DNA of 22,503 nt from Saccoglossus kowalevskii (GCF_000003605.2 NW_003147771.1:255396-277898), one strand, 5' to 3'; shown: positions 10,400 to 20,126, counted from the first letter of the stretch. The notes: generated from the sequence alone by a model not told the origin. Translations and numbers: made by a program.

Positions 10400-11284
10400 A
10401 TGGGGACTACACCTGTTATTGTCCAAGAACAACTGCCCTTCTACGACACTACCCCGGTGCCCAAATCATGTTCACCGTACTGGATGGCGCGCCTACGGGA
10501 CAGCATTCCGTTGTCCGCAATATCGATTCCCGGCACACATTCAACGCTCGCTCTTCACGGAGGCGCCGCTACGCAGTGTCAAGCATGGTCGCTGTCGCAG
10601 CAGCTGGAGGCCGGCATCCGATTTCTCGATGTACGTTGTAGACATTACCGCAACAAGCTGTATATATACCACAGACACGTATCGCAGAAGTTCGACCTGC
10701 ACAGCGTGATTCTCGAATGCGAAGAATTCCTGAAAGAGCATCCCAGCGAGACTATCCTGATGCGAATTAAGAGAGAGCACACTGAAGAGAAGAATTCGGT
10801 TTCCATGGATTATATTGTTAGGGATTACATCGAATCACGCGGTGGAACCTGCGCATTCTGGATGTCCAGTAACATTCCAGTCTTAAGTCAGGTAAGGGGC
10901 AAGATCGTAATTATCTACGACTACGAAGAAGCGACCCTCGGCATCAACTACTGGGCTTTGAACGTAGCCGACGAGTGGGATGTGTCCGGGCCGTTACATG
11001 TTGACCGTAAATGGCATCAAGTAAAATGTCATCTCGAAAAGGCCACGGAAGGTGACTATAATATGTTCATCACTCAATGCAGCGCTTCGAGTCCCCATGA
11101 CTGCTCGTATCCGCATTACGTAGCCCAGTACATCAATGAGATGGTGTACGACATGCTAAGCGAAACTCAACAATGCTGGGGCGTGGTGATCACAGATTTC
11201 CCTGGAGCTGAACTCATACAGGCGATCGTTCAAACCAATTTCGACGAGGACGAAATGCCAGAAGACCTACTCACAGCTGAATAA
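10400..11284 (+). CDS. Bacterial-type PI-specific phospholipase C X-domain protein (paralogue 1)
   Basis: This 294-residue protein is encoded by one uninterrupted exon. The start is the ATG at 10400 (AAGATGG, good Kozak context). The frame is open further upstream only through non-ATG codons. The protein is a single PI-PLC X-type TIM-barrel domain of the small bacterial kind, without the PH, EF-hand, Y or C2 parts of animal signalling PLCs. The family cleaves phosphatidylinositol, and in some members GPI anchors. Visible active-site elements are GTH with His47 (general base), GIRFLDVRCRHY with Arg79, IYH with His91 (general acid), and TDFPG with Asp266 near the C terminus. The residue after His47 is Ser, where bacterial enzymes usually have Asp. 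The protein starts Met-Gly, so N-myristoylation is possible. There is no signal peptide or membrane segment. It is convergent with a paralogue at 14184-15038, and by-eye identity is roughly 40-45 percent with almost no gaps in the first 120 residues. Enzyme activity is inferred. Confidence 0.9.
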   Translation: MGTTPVIVQEQLPFYDTTPVPKSCSPYWMARLRDSIPLSAISIPGTHSTLALHGGAATQCQAWSLSQQLEAGIRFLDVRCRHYRNKLYIYHRHVSQKFDLHSVILECEEFLKEHPSETILMRIKREHTEEKNSVSMDYIVRDYIESRGGTCAFWMSSNIPVLSQVRGKIVIIYDYEEATLGINYWALNVADEWDVSGPLHVDRKWHQVKCHLEKATEGDYNMFITQCSASSPHDCSYPHYVAQYINEMVYDMLSETQQCWGVVITDFPGAELIQAIVQTNFDEDEMPEDLLTAE

Positions 11285-11654
11285 CCTATTAATTCGAAAC
11301 CTACCTCAGTCATCGACAATGTCTACGAAATTGATGCAGAGAATTACGTGTTACTGTGCGAAAATGCGTCGAATTCACCTAAATCAAATTATACCCACGA
11401 AGTCAATGTAAATTGTATTACAATTCTTTCTTGTGTCGTGTTCTCACTTTCGATTCGAGAGTCGTTGTTTTTTCAGCTGCCATGTCGATCTAAAACTAAC
11501 ACCGCTTAGCGCTGTTGTGAAAAGTATTTGATTATTAACTTCACTGAAAAGGACATCCCTAAGTCAATACCAAATCTCTTGAGAGATATCAGTTTCGAGT
11601 TTTATGCTAAATTGTGTTTGACTTGTAAAAACAAAACAACCCACAGCTAATATT

Positions 11655-11660
11655 AATAAA
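11655..11660 (+). terminator. Candidate polyadenylation signal AATAAA
   Basis: AATAAA about 370 bases after the stop codon at 11282-11284. Another lies at 11706-11711. Either could end the first PI-PLC transcript. The sequence is AT-rich, so chance matches are likely. Confidence 0.3.
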
Positions 11661-12967
11661 AAGAAAAATAACAAGCAATTGTTTCTCGAAACATTTATGG
11701 ATTAAAATAAATAATCTTCAGTATTGTGATTGCGAAATATTATGAGTGAGACTCGAAATATTGTCTTAGAGAATGCCTATTCACATAATAATGAATGATA
11801 AATGTACGATCAGACCGGTTCAGACATTCCATTCTTAAAAAATGTACATTTAATTAATACGTAAAATGCACTGGGCGGATAGTAAAGGTGCTATAAACGA
11901 TTTATTGTATTTTTCAATTTCCTAATACTTAATTAATTTTAAAATGCCGGCTGATCGATTGACAGCATTATGGCGTATCAGAAAATTAATATTCAAGTTC
12001 ATGATTAGTTCAGTGTCATCCAACGGCAGCAACCACACCGTCGTGTCACGTGGCTCACAGTTTGCACCGCTACCGGGAAATTAAAACCGTAACATCGGAA
12101 AATGTTACAAAGATACCAAAGAAGACAGATCGCTGGCGTTCCGAAAGAAATGAACGAAAATATCATGGAGGGAATGCGTAAATGCATTGTCTGTAAATTA
12201 AGGTAAACGGCGTAAAACAAATTTTGGATAAAGTGAGTCAATCTAATGTGTAGAACAAATCTAACGACACGGAAATAGGCGCGACGAGAATGCAAACGAT
12301 CGTAGCTAGTTTACGCGCAGACATAACGAAAAAAGAAGATCGGAGCAAATGGAGATTTATTTTATGTAGTATTGGGAGTTATTTGTGAAAAAAGTCAAAG
12401 AACTGTTAAAGAAAGAAATGAACATAGACGACGACATTGACTTTCAAAATGGCCGCAACCAGGAGTCATCAAATTCAGTAACCTGATGACGACATATTTT
12501 GATAAGTTTAATTCAATTGATGTGTACAAAACATTAATGTTACGGAGTGAATTTTATTCAAATTAATTCTTTGTATATTAGTTTTCAAAATGTCTATAGA
12601 TGTGAATTTTATATTAAACATTGTTATCTGTATCGAAATATAAACTGGGTAATTAACTATGCCTTGTTTAATGAATAATCCAATTGCAAATAAATATCTG
12701 TACTCGTTCATATTGCTTCTTTTTGGATTATTGTTGTTAATAAACAGACATGTTTACAAGTTACAAACGTCAATATCCTGGTCGTGTTTGTTCATTTCTA
12801 CTATGATCTCAAAATAGTTTGACTCAGAACCACGCGGATGTCACAGCGCCACCAATGCATCGAAGCGGGGATTGTTTCTGGTTTGTTTTATCTAGCAGTA
12901 TGAGCGACGTTGTTTGAAGTGAATGTTTTACTATCGTAAGTTCAAAAGTTGTTATAAATTATAAAAA

Positions 12968-13024
<57 letters not shown>

Positions 13025-13043
13025 TATCATCGTCATCATCATC
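12968..13043 (+). repeat. (CAT)n / (ATC)n microsatellite
   Basis: About 25 units of CAT, with two interruptions near the right end (ATTATCATCGTC). Follows a short A run. Confidence 0.95.
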
Positions 13044-14183
13044 TATGCCCAGCAAAAAAGACACTCTTCATATGTAACACAGTGTTTATTATTGGAAAAT
13101 CATCACGAAAAAATATTTCTAAGAACAACCACAAAAAGGTATTATAATGTTTGCTTAATTTGTTTTCTAAGTTATATACTTTAATGCAGACTACTAAAAA
13201 GTAAGTAAATAAAGTTCTTCAACAAAGTGTCACGTCACTATGACATGAACGGTATACTAGTAACTAACAAACGTAGTTATCGTGACATGAGTCTACACAT
13301 GCGCAGAACTGCGCATTTGGGGTTGGTGTAGGCAGCAGAGTAACTATTCCCAGTTTTGGGTTTCATTAGTTAAGCATGCATCGAATTAATACTTTACAAA
13401 AATGAAATGAATTATGATGCGAAATACACCCAGTTTACTAAAGCTATTGAAATATTAAAAAAGTCATTTTTTTGTCATAATACTAAAAAGGAAATTATGA
13501 GTGTGGTTAAAATAATGTTGCTTGTTTTATATAATTTTGACATAGCTGCAGTACTCGTTCACTGAAATACTGAAAACACGTGTTTGTTGGTTACCTGTGT
13601 GTATGAAAATTGTTGAGATGAGACTGGTGAGGCGAGATGAGACTGGTACATATATGAAGTGTAAGGCATTCTGGGTTGGGTCTCACATTGATTAACTTGG
13701 CTATCATGATTATAATTTAACTCGAAATGCCCTCAGTCTCCTCCCACTTCACGCCACTACACCTGACCACTCCCTGTAACAACCAACGTGGCTAAATGAA
13801 TCATCAATGAGTAACTAATGCCGTACGTCTATTCCACTACGAGAAAACAACTTTCTGATATGTTTGAGCCAATGAACGCTATATTTATCCAACCAACTTG
13901 AAAGTGTTGTTTTTTCATATTTTGAAATGTGAATATCGATTATGACGCGGGTCAGCATCCGGGGACAGCATACAGTTGGTACTATCGCACACATGTACCG
14001 ACCTACGATAAGATATGTTACAGTTCACCGTACGGTGTCAGTTCATATCGTTTGATCTAGCCTCGGGTCAGTTCATGCTAAGACAAGCATGGCGTCGCAG
14101 AAAATGAAAGACTGTCTATAAAACTAAGTCTAGTGTTGCTAATTTTCTTATGTAAAATTATTATTAGATATGTTCAAGCATGA

Positions 14184-15038
14184 TTAAAAGTTCGAATGTA
14201 TTATTCGTTCGATCAGTTCGGATCCGGGGAAGTCCATGGCCACAGCTCCCCATCTTGCTTTCGCACCAGTGATGTAATCGTACAACTTCGGATTGATTCG
14301 CCACGCGACGGAGTGAGGATGGGCACAGGCGCTCGATCCACTGCTATAAGTTAGAAACATCCGGGTACTTTCCAGATCACTAGCTTCATCCAGGTGAGTT
14401 CTGACGTCGTCCCATTTGGTTTCGATGGCACAATAGCAGATGTTGCTAACATCCCACATATCAGCAATGTCCAAAACCCAGTAATTCACCCCAACGGTAC
14501 CTCCGTAATAGTCGTATAGAATAACAACTTTTCCACGAGACTCCCTGACCGTCGGCAACTGGTGATGCGTCCAGAAATAATCGTCTCCGCCCCACTTATC
14601 CACATGTTCCTGCACTTTCTGGTCCATCGTCTTGTCGCTGTCCACTTCCGATGTGTCCCACTCCCTCCTGATTCGCATGACGACAATTTCAGTCGGATGG
14701 TCCTGTAAGAACTTGACGCAGTCACGGAACACTTCGTCCAGGTTGTAGTGCTGGAAGATCATAGAGTGGTAGATTGGTAGACCTTCTTGGTAATGCCGAC
14801 AGCGGATGTCGAGCCACCGTATTCCTGCGTCAAGTTGAGCCGTCAGACACCAGGATTGGCATTGTGTTAGCGCACCGCCATGCAGGGACATGGAGTTGTG
14901 AGTGCCTGGCAAAGACAACATGGCCAGCTCGCAACTGTCGTCGAGACGAGACATCCAATCTTTGTGGTAACTCTCGGGTATCTCCGTGCTGTCATAGTAC
15001 GGTTCTTGTTTGTCGACGATACAACACGAGTTACCCAT
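14184..15038 (-). CDS. Bacterial-type PI-specific phospholipase C X-domain protein (paralogue 2)
   Basis: This 284-residue intronless protein starts at the ATG at 15038-15036 (AACATGG, strong context). The upstream in-frame TTG is not a plausible eukaryotic start. It has the same single-domain architecture as paralogue 1: PGTH with His47, GIRWLDIRCRHY with Arg79, IYH with His91, and MDFPG with Asp269. The residue after His47 is Asn instead of the Asp common in bacterial enzymes. The N terminus reads MGNSCC. Gly2 followed by Cys5 and Cys6 is the classic layout for N-myristoylation plus palmitoylation, which would hold the enzyme on the cytosolic face of a membrane. There is no signal peptide. 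His47, Arg79 and His91 sit at identical residue numbers in both paralogues, which suggests a duplication with little indel change. The E-box at 15197-15207 lies 159 bases upstream. Activity on PI or GPI is inferred from the family. Confidence 0.9.
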   Translation of the reverse strand: MGNSCCIVDKQEPYYDSTEIPESYHKDWMSRLDDSCELAMLSLPGTHNSMSLHGGALTQCQSWCLTAQLDAGIRWLDIRCRHYQEGLPIYHSMIFQHYNLDEVFRDCVKFLQDHPTEIVVMRIRREWDTSEVDSDKTMDQKVQEHVDKWGGDDYFWTHHQLPTVRESRGKVVILYDYYGGTVGVNYWVLDIADMWDVSNICYCAIETKWDDVRTHLDEASDLESTRMFLTYSSGSSACAHPHSVAWRINPKLYDYITGAKARWGAVAMDFPGSELIERIIHSNF

Positions 15039-15196
15039 GTTAGCTCTTTTCAATTCTAGATCGACAAACTGTGAAAAACTAAGGTTTCAAACTGGAACGT
15101 TGGACCAATGTTCACATACTACGTGCATGCCGGTTATCATACAAATAAATCACTTATTCACTGCTCATCACTAACAGAACTAGTACTCTACATGAT

Positions 15197-15207
15197 CACG
15201 TGACACG
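15197..15207 (-). promoter_or_regulatory. E-box CGTGTCACGTG upstream of the second PI-PLC gene
   Basis: Same 11-mer as upstream of the first PI-PLC gene, in the same orientation relative to the gene. Candidate shared bHLH/USF/TFE-type site. Motif evidence only. Confidence 0.35.
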
Positions 15208-15549
15208 CCAACTTATGGACATTCAGTTGTACAATGCGGGCCGCGGGCGTAACGTGGAACAGTTGACCCAAAATTGTAGATTGACAGGAACAATGTTGTT
15301 TATGCACAGTGTACAAAACAGCAGAACAGTTTAATTTATTTTTTTTACGAATAAATATACAAATAAAAGGGAATAAAGATTCACAAATTTAAGAATATCA
15401 TGCCTCTTCCACCTCCCCCACACAGATACCAAGCCAAGCAAAACTATGCATCTCAAAATGTTGACTATTCATTTAGTTTAGAGGAGGGTGGCTCAGAATT
15501 AAAAACAGTTCATTTTGCAGATTAGTTGATGTTGTTTCATTTATAGATA
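15208..15549. other. Intergenic, nothing recognised
   Basis: AT-rich sequence with a T-rich run near 15341-15348. No exon, RNA gene or repeat boundary seen before the MITE. Confidence 0.5.
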
Positions 15550-15682
15550 TTAAAGGGTGGCAGTCGTCGTGCCGCGTCCTGTTCGATATAGGACTCATAG
15601 CGACGTATACAACGCGTGTAAAATACATGGTTTATTTACATGAAATTCGAACACGCGCTGCGCGACAACCACCGCGCTTTAA
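15550..15682. mobile_element. TTAA-flanked MITE, copy 2 (inverted relative to copy 1)
   Basis: 125 bp between TTAA at 15550-15553 and 15679-15682. Read on the minus strand it matches the left half of copy 1: AGCGCGGTGGTTGTCGCGCA, then GCGCGTGTTC, ACACGCGTTGTATACGTCGC and TATGAGTCCTATATCGA. It is the compact form, with only one internal unit. Non-coding. Confidence 0.8.
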
Positions 15683-16103
15683 AGACGAGCTCTATGCCAA
15701 GGAACCGGTAATCTAATGATTCTCAGTCGCTTTAATTTCGGTGTGGATTCGGAGCTTAATCACAATGTAATAATTTTCGGATGTGGATTTAAATGGCATT
15801 TGTTAGCGGAAAACAAGAAAAACCTACCGCACTATGTTAGAGGTCGGCTATTTAAAAGAACGGGGTGGCAGCAAGACCATTGCAATTTACGGTCTTATCC
15901 GCACCTTTTCAATGTTCTTGAATGTTTCAACATTTGTTTACTGCAACTCCTTGCATGTATTTTTCCGCTCGGTGTCTTACTTTTTTTAACAAATCTTTCG
16001 GCCACCCCTATCACTTCAAATGGTCGATTCCATAGTTTAAATTAAGGTTACCCCCTACCAACGGTGAGTTTAGGCATTGGCTATAGTCGACAATGATTTA
16101 TGC

Positions 16104-16117
16104 ATGTCACGTGACAT
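16104..16117. promoter_or_regulatory. Palindromic E-box ATGTCACGTGACAT
   Basis: Perfect 14-bp palindrome holding GTCACGTGAC, the extended E-box (M-box/CLEAR type) bound by MiT/TFE and USF bHLH-zip factors. The 17-mer around it (16102-16118) recurs exactly at 20475-20491. No gene start is evident within a few hundred bases. Confidence 0.35.
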
Positions 16118-16600
16118 CTAAAGTGACAAGCTGCAATAATGTCAATTAGCAATATTGCTGTTATATTTGAGATATCCATCATTTTATAGAACGTGAACGT
16201 TTGACCCCGAGCACACATATTTACAATGTACTATTTTTACCGTCTCCATGTCGTGTTTAAAGTTCACATTTCTAGAGTCACTAGCGACTTTTCACAATAG
16301 ATCATTTTGATAACATCAGTAGCGCCGATCCTAGGTCCGAAGTTCAGAGTAAAATAGTTGTGAGTAATGCCGCCTGTCCTGTACGGATTCTAAAAATAGA
16401 TGATGACGTAATGCGGCAGTGTTCGCATCACGTGATACGGTTGTCACCATATCGTCACGGTGATATTGGTATTCGATTAGTAGAAATGTTTGTTTGTTTG
16501 TGGAGTCTCCTTCGTCATTTAGAATATGACAAATCCCCAACAGCAGTATTCGTTGTCGATGGTCGACCACAAATGTAAATAATATCGGCGCTGTTGGCGT

Positions 16601-16614
16601 CGCTAGAGGGCGCG
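16601..16614 (+). promoter_or_regulatory. CTCF-like motif CGCTAGAGGGCGCG
   Basis: Close to the CTAG(A/G)GGGCGC core of animal CTCF sites. It lies between the PI-PLC pair and the LDLa gene. Motif evidence only. Confidence 0.3.
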
Positions 16615-17312
16615 ACTAAGAGGAACATCATTGTTGCTTGCCGTCACATGTCAAACAAATAGAATCACCATATTCCATGCGGTCAGGGAAGGTCAGTTTT
16701 CAATCTGTTTTCAACTTGCGAGATGTATTTTATTTATATTTTATATAGAGACAGGAATACGTATTATTATCACAAACCACCATGTTGTGTGTGATTACAA
16801 TACTGAGCTCAACGACAATTGTTGGTGGGTACCCACTGGATGTCAATTCTAAACATGACGGGTTCAGTCATAGTCTATGGTTCAGTGAGCCAATTCTAAT
16901 TGTTACCAAAGGACGCCATCTACAGACGGCAGGATATGACGTCACGGGCAAATGTTGCGTGTTGCCACTTCCAAATAACAATGCAGGATTCGTACAATGC
17001 AAACTTTTATTCAAATGGTTAAAAAAATAAACATGGTTACAAACAACTTCAAAAATATTAAGAAAACGTAATGTACGATTTGCACATTTAAAGTTTTATA
17101 CAATCCAACTCACAATGGTGACTAAACTACATTAAACTAACGTACCCAGTCCGAATAAACACAAAAGAAACGTTTTTTTTTGAAATGGTAAGTCATAGAA
17201 ATGAAAAAAAAATCTATAGACTGATTCATATGATCGACGAACGGCCATTTTCCGGCCGGTTAGTTTGAATTGAGCGACGATTTTGTCAACTTTACCTCAC
17301 TGTAAAAAGAGA

Positions 17313-17318
17313 TTTATT
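17313..17318 (-). terminator. Polyadenylation signal AATAAA for the LDLa gene
   Basis: AATAAA on the minus strand starts 10 bases after the TGA stop (17330-17328), giving a very short 3' UTR if used. A second AATAAA lies at 17005-17010. Confidence 0.45.
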
Positions 17319-17327
17319 TCACTTATT

Positions 17328-19007
17328 TCACTTTCTTCTAAAGTGGGACTTCATTTCGTCACCTCTGGAATACATGTGTGTGTTCTTGGCGACCAGCATT
17401 GCTTTTATTGCTGCTTTCCTTGTATTGACCATTTCGTCTTTAATGAGGGCAGCAGCCCAGTTGGCTTTCCTGTTTATAGCTCTGAATTTATAATCTAAGG
17501 ACAAGTATATAAATCTCTCCATGCTTCTCATCATTCGTTTTGCAGGGGTGACCTCTCTACCAACGAGGGCGCCAAGGACATGTATATTCAAAGTTTTGTT
17601 TTGACACATAAGTTCGTCACTTCCATCAACACAATCTGGTACGTCATCACATACGTATTCATTAGGAAGACAGCCTTCTACCATATATGGTAACTGACAC
17701 TTGTGTTCAAAGCATTCATCATATTCACAGAACATTGGTTCGTCAGATTGGTCTACGCAGTCGATGTAGTTGTCGCAAATCCAGGTGAATGGGATGCATT
17801 TATCGTCACATACGTGAAAACACTCATCTGACATCCACGACGAATCCGATGAGGACGATACTGAAGACGATGAGAAATCATAGGGGCAGTATGCTTCATC
17901 GCTGCCATCTCCTGTACAGTCGTCGTAGCCGTCACAGATGAAGTCGTCGGGAATACACCCTTGTGGCGCAAATATAACATTACATTGATAACCAACACAT
18001 GGTGCGTATGTACAGTTAGCTTCGTCAGACATGTCTTCACAGTCATACCAGTTATCACATATCCAGCCTTCGGGTATACAGGTATCGTTACACATCATCG
18101 CACACGGACAGGTATCAGGTTCATCTAAGCCACCATAACAATCAGACCAGCCATCGCATACCCACTCATCAGGTATACACTTTTCTCCTTCGAAAATGTC
18201 TTCATATGTACAAGGACACACCTACAAATAATGAAAAATAAACAAAAAAATATTTAGCACGTGTAAGTGTCGGGATACATCGGTTCCACGGAGATGATAT
18301 GTTAACTCCACCAAAGGTCGTGGAGGTAGAAAACGCGTGAATGCGATGAATTAACAGTGCGTACCAGTAATTCAAAGCGCATGAGAATTTGAGTAAAAAA
18401 AGTCAAAAAGTCTTCGCATTTGGCTTTTTTTTGGGGGGGGGGTGTTTAATTTTCGAAAATTAAAACATAACCATTGTGGTGAGTAAGCAGACAAATATTA
18501 TAAATTAACGATCACTCCAAAAAATATTCAAATATACGCTGTATCTATCGAATCACTTTCCTGCTAAGGTTCCTCAAAATACAGGTCGTAATAGTATTGC
18601 CGTTATGAATGTACACTTACAGGAATCATTGTAGTGTTTTCATACGGCATTGGTGGCTGTCCGGGTAGCGGTGGTCCATGTGGTGGCGATCCTGGTGGCA
18701 GTTCTCCTGGTGACAGTTGCCCGGCTGGCAGTTGCCCAGGTGGCAGTTCCTCTGATGGCTGTTGCCCTGGCGTAAGTTGCCCAGGTTGTGGCAATTCTGG
18801 TGTGAGTTGCCCTGGTTGTGGCGGTCCCTGTGGCAGTTGCCCTGGTAATGAAAATTCTGGTGACAGTTGCCCTGGTGGTGGCGGTCCTGGTGGCAGTTGT
18901 TTCGCATGCTTCCTTTTAAGTAGGCTGACAAAGTCGGCGCGATTCATAGCATCTGTTGATGCCACAATCACGACAACGACGAGGAAACAAGATAATAGAC
19001 GGGCCAT
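17328..19007 (-). CDS. Secreted protein with PGQL proline-rich repeat and five LDL-receptor class A modules
   Basis: Two exons on the minus strand, 19007-18621 and 18221-17328, both ending in phase 0. The donor is CCT|GTAAGT and the acceptor is TTTGTAG|GTG. The start ATG has an ideal GCCATGG context. The product is 426 residues. Residues 1-20 are a signal peptide ending STDA. Residues 29-34 contain LLKRKH, a possible processing site. Residues 37-119 are a Pro/Gly/Gln/Leu repeat. Residues 131-335 hold five six-cysteine LDLa modules with the CIPxxxxCDxxxDCxDxSDE pattern, which fold around Ca2+. Module cysteines run from 131, 169, 204, 263 and 299. A Ser/Asp linker at 246-261 separates modules 3 and 4. 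Residues 340-426 are basic and helix-prone, with no membrane segment. So it is likely an extracellular Ca2+-binding, ligand-binding protein, not a classical lipoprotein receptor. Module 1 lacks the usual Ser in SDE. N-glycosylation sites include NDT and NKT. The family is not recognised. Confidence 0.85.
18222..18620 (-). other. Intron of the LDLa gene
   Basis: 399 bases from GT (18620-18619) to AG (18223-18222) on the minus strand, phase 0. Contains a G run near 18433-18441 (C run on the coding strand). No coding potential seen. Confidence 0.8.
18651..18899 (-). repeat. Coding minisatellite for the PGQL repeat
   Basis: Encodes residues 37-119 of the LDLa protein. The clearest units are 10 residues (30 nt): PGQLSPEFSL, PGQLPQGPPQ and PGQLTPELPQ, followed by shorter or irregular PGQL, AGQL and PGEL units. 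On the plus strand the unit shows as repeated GGCAGTTGCCC / GTGAGTTGCCC blocks. Because of it the antisense strand has a long Cys/Gly frame, which is not a gene. Confidence 0.85.
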
Positions 19008-19069
19008 GGCAACGTACGTTATTCAACTGAGTCGGTCGAATGGTACTCAGGACACAATTAAGGAGACAT

Positions 19070-19077
19070 TTTATATA
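19070..19077 (-). promoter_or_regulatory. TATA box of the LDLa gene
   Basis: TATATAAA on the minus strand, 63-70 bases upstream of the start codon. This places transcription start near 19045 and gives a short 5' UTR of about 40 bases. Confidence 0.6.
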
Positions 19078-20111
19078 ATTTCAAACTAATAAATTTAAAT
19101 AACAATGATGATTCCGGGACCCGCATATAATCACTGCACGAAATAATAGAGTGATTAATTGATTATATTATATCTTTAAATCACGAAAATATTATTGTTG
19201 TATCACGACGACTGAATGAGTGCATTGTATACACCAATATAATACAACGTTCAGTTGTAACTCGGAGCGGGTATGTGTGAACGTGACATTGTATACAAGG
19301 ACAGCGCTATTAACTTGAATTGGACACCTGACAGCCGTGTTTTGCCAATCGTAGGGGTATTCAGTTGATAAACTTACACGGGTAACCAGTAACAGTTGCT
19401 AAATTGCTGTAACAATCGGTTGCCACACGCATTTAACAAACAACCTAAGGGGTTGGATATCATAATGCGGACGTCACTGCCCACCACAGTAAGGCATAAT
19501 AAAGCTAGTTTGTGGTACACTATGCCCACGATCCATGTCACAACAAGAGAAGATCTTCAGTTATTTTTTGGGTTTATGCATAAACTAATATAAACATGTC
19601 CTCCATTTTAAAGTTGTATTCCCGATTTGCAATATTTGAGTCATCATTCCTGACTAATAGTATGTACACCGTAAAATATTGAGATTGTGAAAAGGTAAAA
19701 AGAAGTTAACTGAAGAGTAGGAATTTAAGTAGGCCTCCTGAATTAAACTAGAATTGTGAACACTAATTAAGTTAGAAAGTGTTGCGTGTCCTTGAAGCTC
19801 AGTTACATGGTATAGATATGTTTGTTAGAAGGGATAAGTCCCTCCAGTGCTCTCAAAATGAAATGGACTGGAGTGTGTGAGCACGATATCAACTTTTAAT
19901 ATATCATATTCACATACAAAAAACAGCATCTTTCAAACACATTTTATGATTTAGCTTGTTTTTGAAGTGATGTTTCATATACATGTTTTTTGTTTTAGTT
20001 TTGTTTAGTTATTTTTTCTACTAGTGTATCTTTTTTTTATTCTGAATGTTTCTAACATGGAATGACAACCATGCTTTATTGTACTTAGATCTATGTCCAT
20101 TTTTAGGATAC
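19078..20111. other. Non-coding region, nothing firm recognised
   Basis: No exon or RNA gene. The T-rich right part (from about 19960) may be the 3' region of the retroposon whose tail follows at 20112. Confidence 0.45.
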
Positions 20112-20126
20112 GATTTCAATAAAGAC

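Larger units (their letters stand above)
11285..14183. other. Convergent intergenic region between the two PI-PLC genes
   Basis: No gene recognised. It holds the 3' UTRs, the (ATC)n microsatellite, a third CGTGTCACGTG at 12042-12052 and a 14-bp direct repeat GAGATGAGACTGGT at 13615-13628 and 13634-13647. No poly(A) tract or target duplication flanks either gene, so there is no direct sign of retroposition. Confidence 0.5.
15683..17312. other. Intergenic region with scattered regulatory-like motifs
   Basis: No gene recognised. The open frames here (for example 15716-16045) show background composition. It contains the palindrome at 16104-16117, a second CACGTG at 16429-16434, a CTCF-like core at 16601-16614 and CRE-like TGACGTCA-related sites near 16937. 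A short GGGTGGC / GCCACCC inverted pair lies near 15865 and 16003. Confidence 0.45.

Noticed and set aside
10419-10780. Overlapping open frames inside the PI-PLC genes (also 14486-14725 and 14774-15043)
   Set aside because: Shadow frames of conserved coding sequence with no protein-like motifs.
10400-11284. Recent retrogene explanation for the PI-PLC genes
   Set aside because: No adjacent poly(A) tract and no flanking target duplication were seen; an old event cannot be excluded, so it is kept only as an alternative.
15716-16045. 109-codon open frame
   Set aside because: No domain, signal peptide or splice context; the composition matches the surrounding non-coding DNA.
17753-18058. Minus-strand frame inside LDLa exon 2
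   Set aside because: Overlaps the LDLa modules in another frame; no signal peptide or conserved pattern.
18634-19089. Long Cys/Gly-rich open frame on the plus strand opposite the LDLa exon
   Set aside because: It is the antisense of the PGQL minisatellite; Pro and Gln codons read as Gly and Cys in reverse. The minus strand has the signal peptide, ideal Kozak context, TATA box and splice site.
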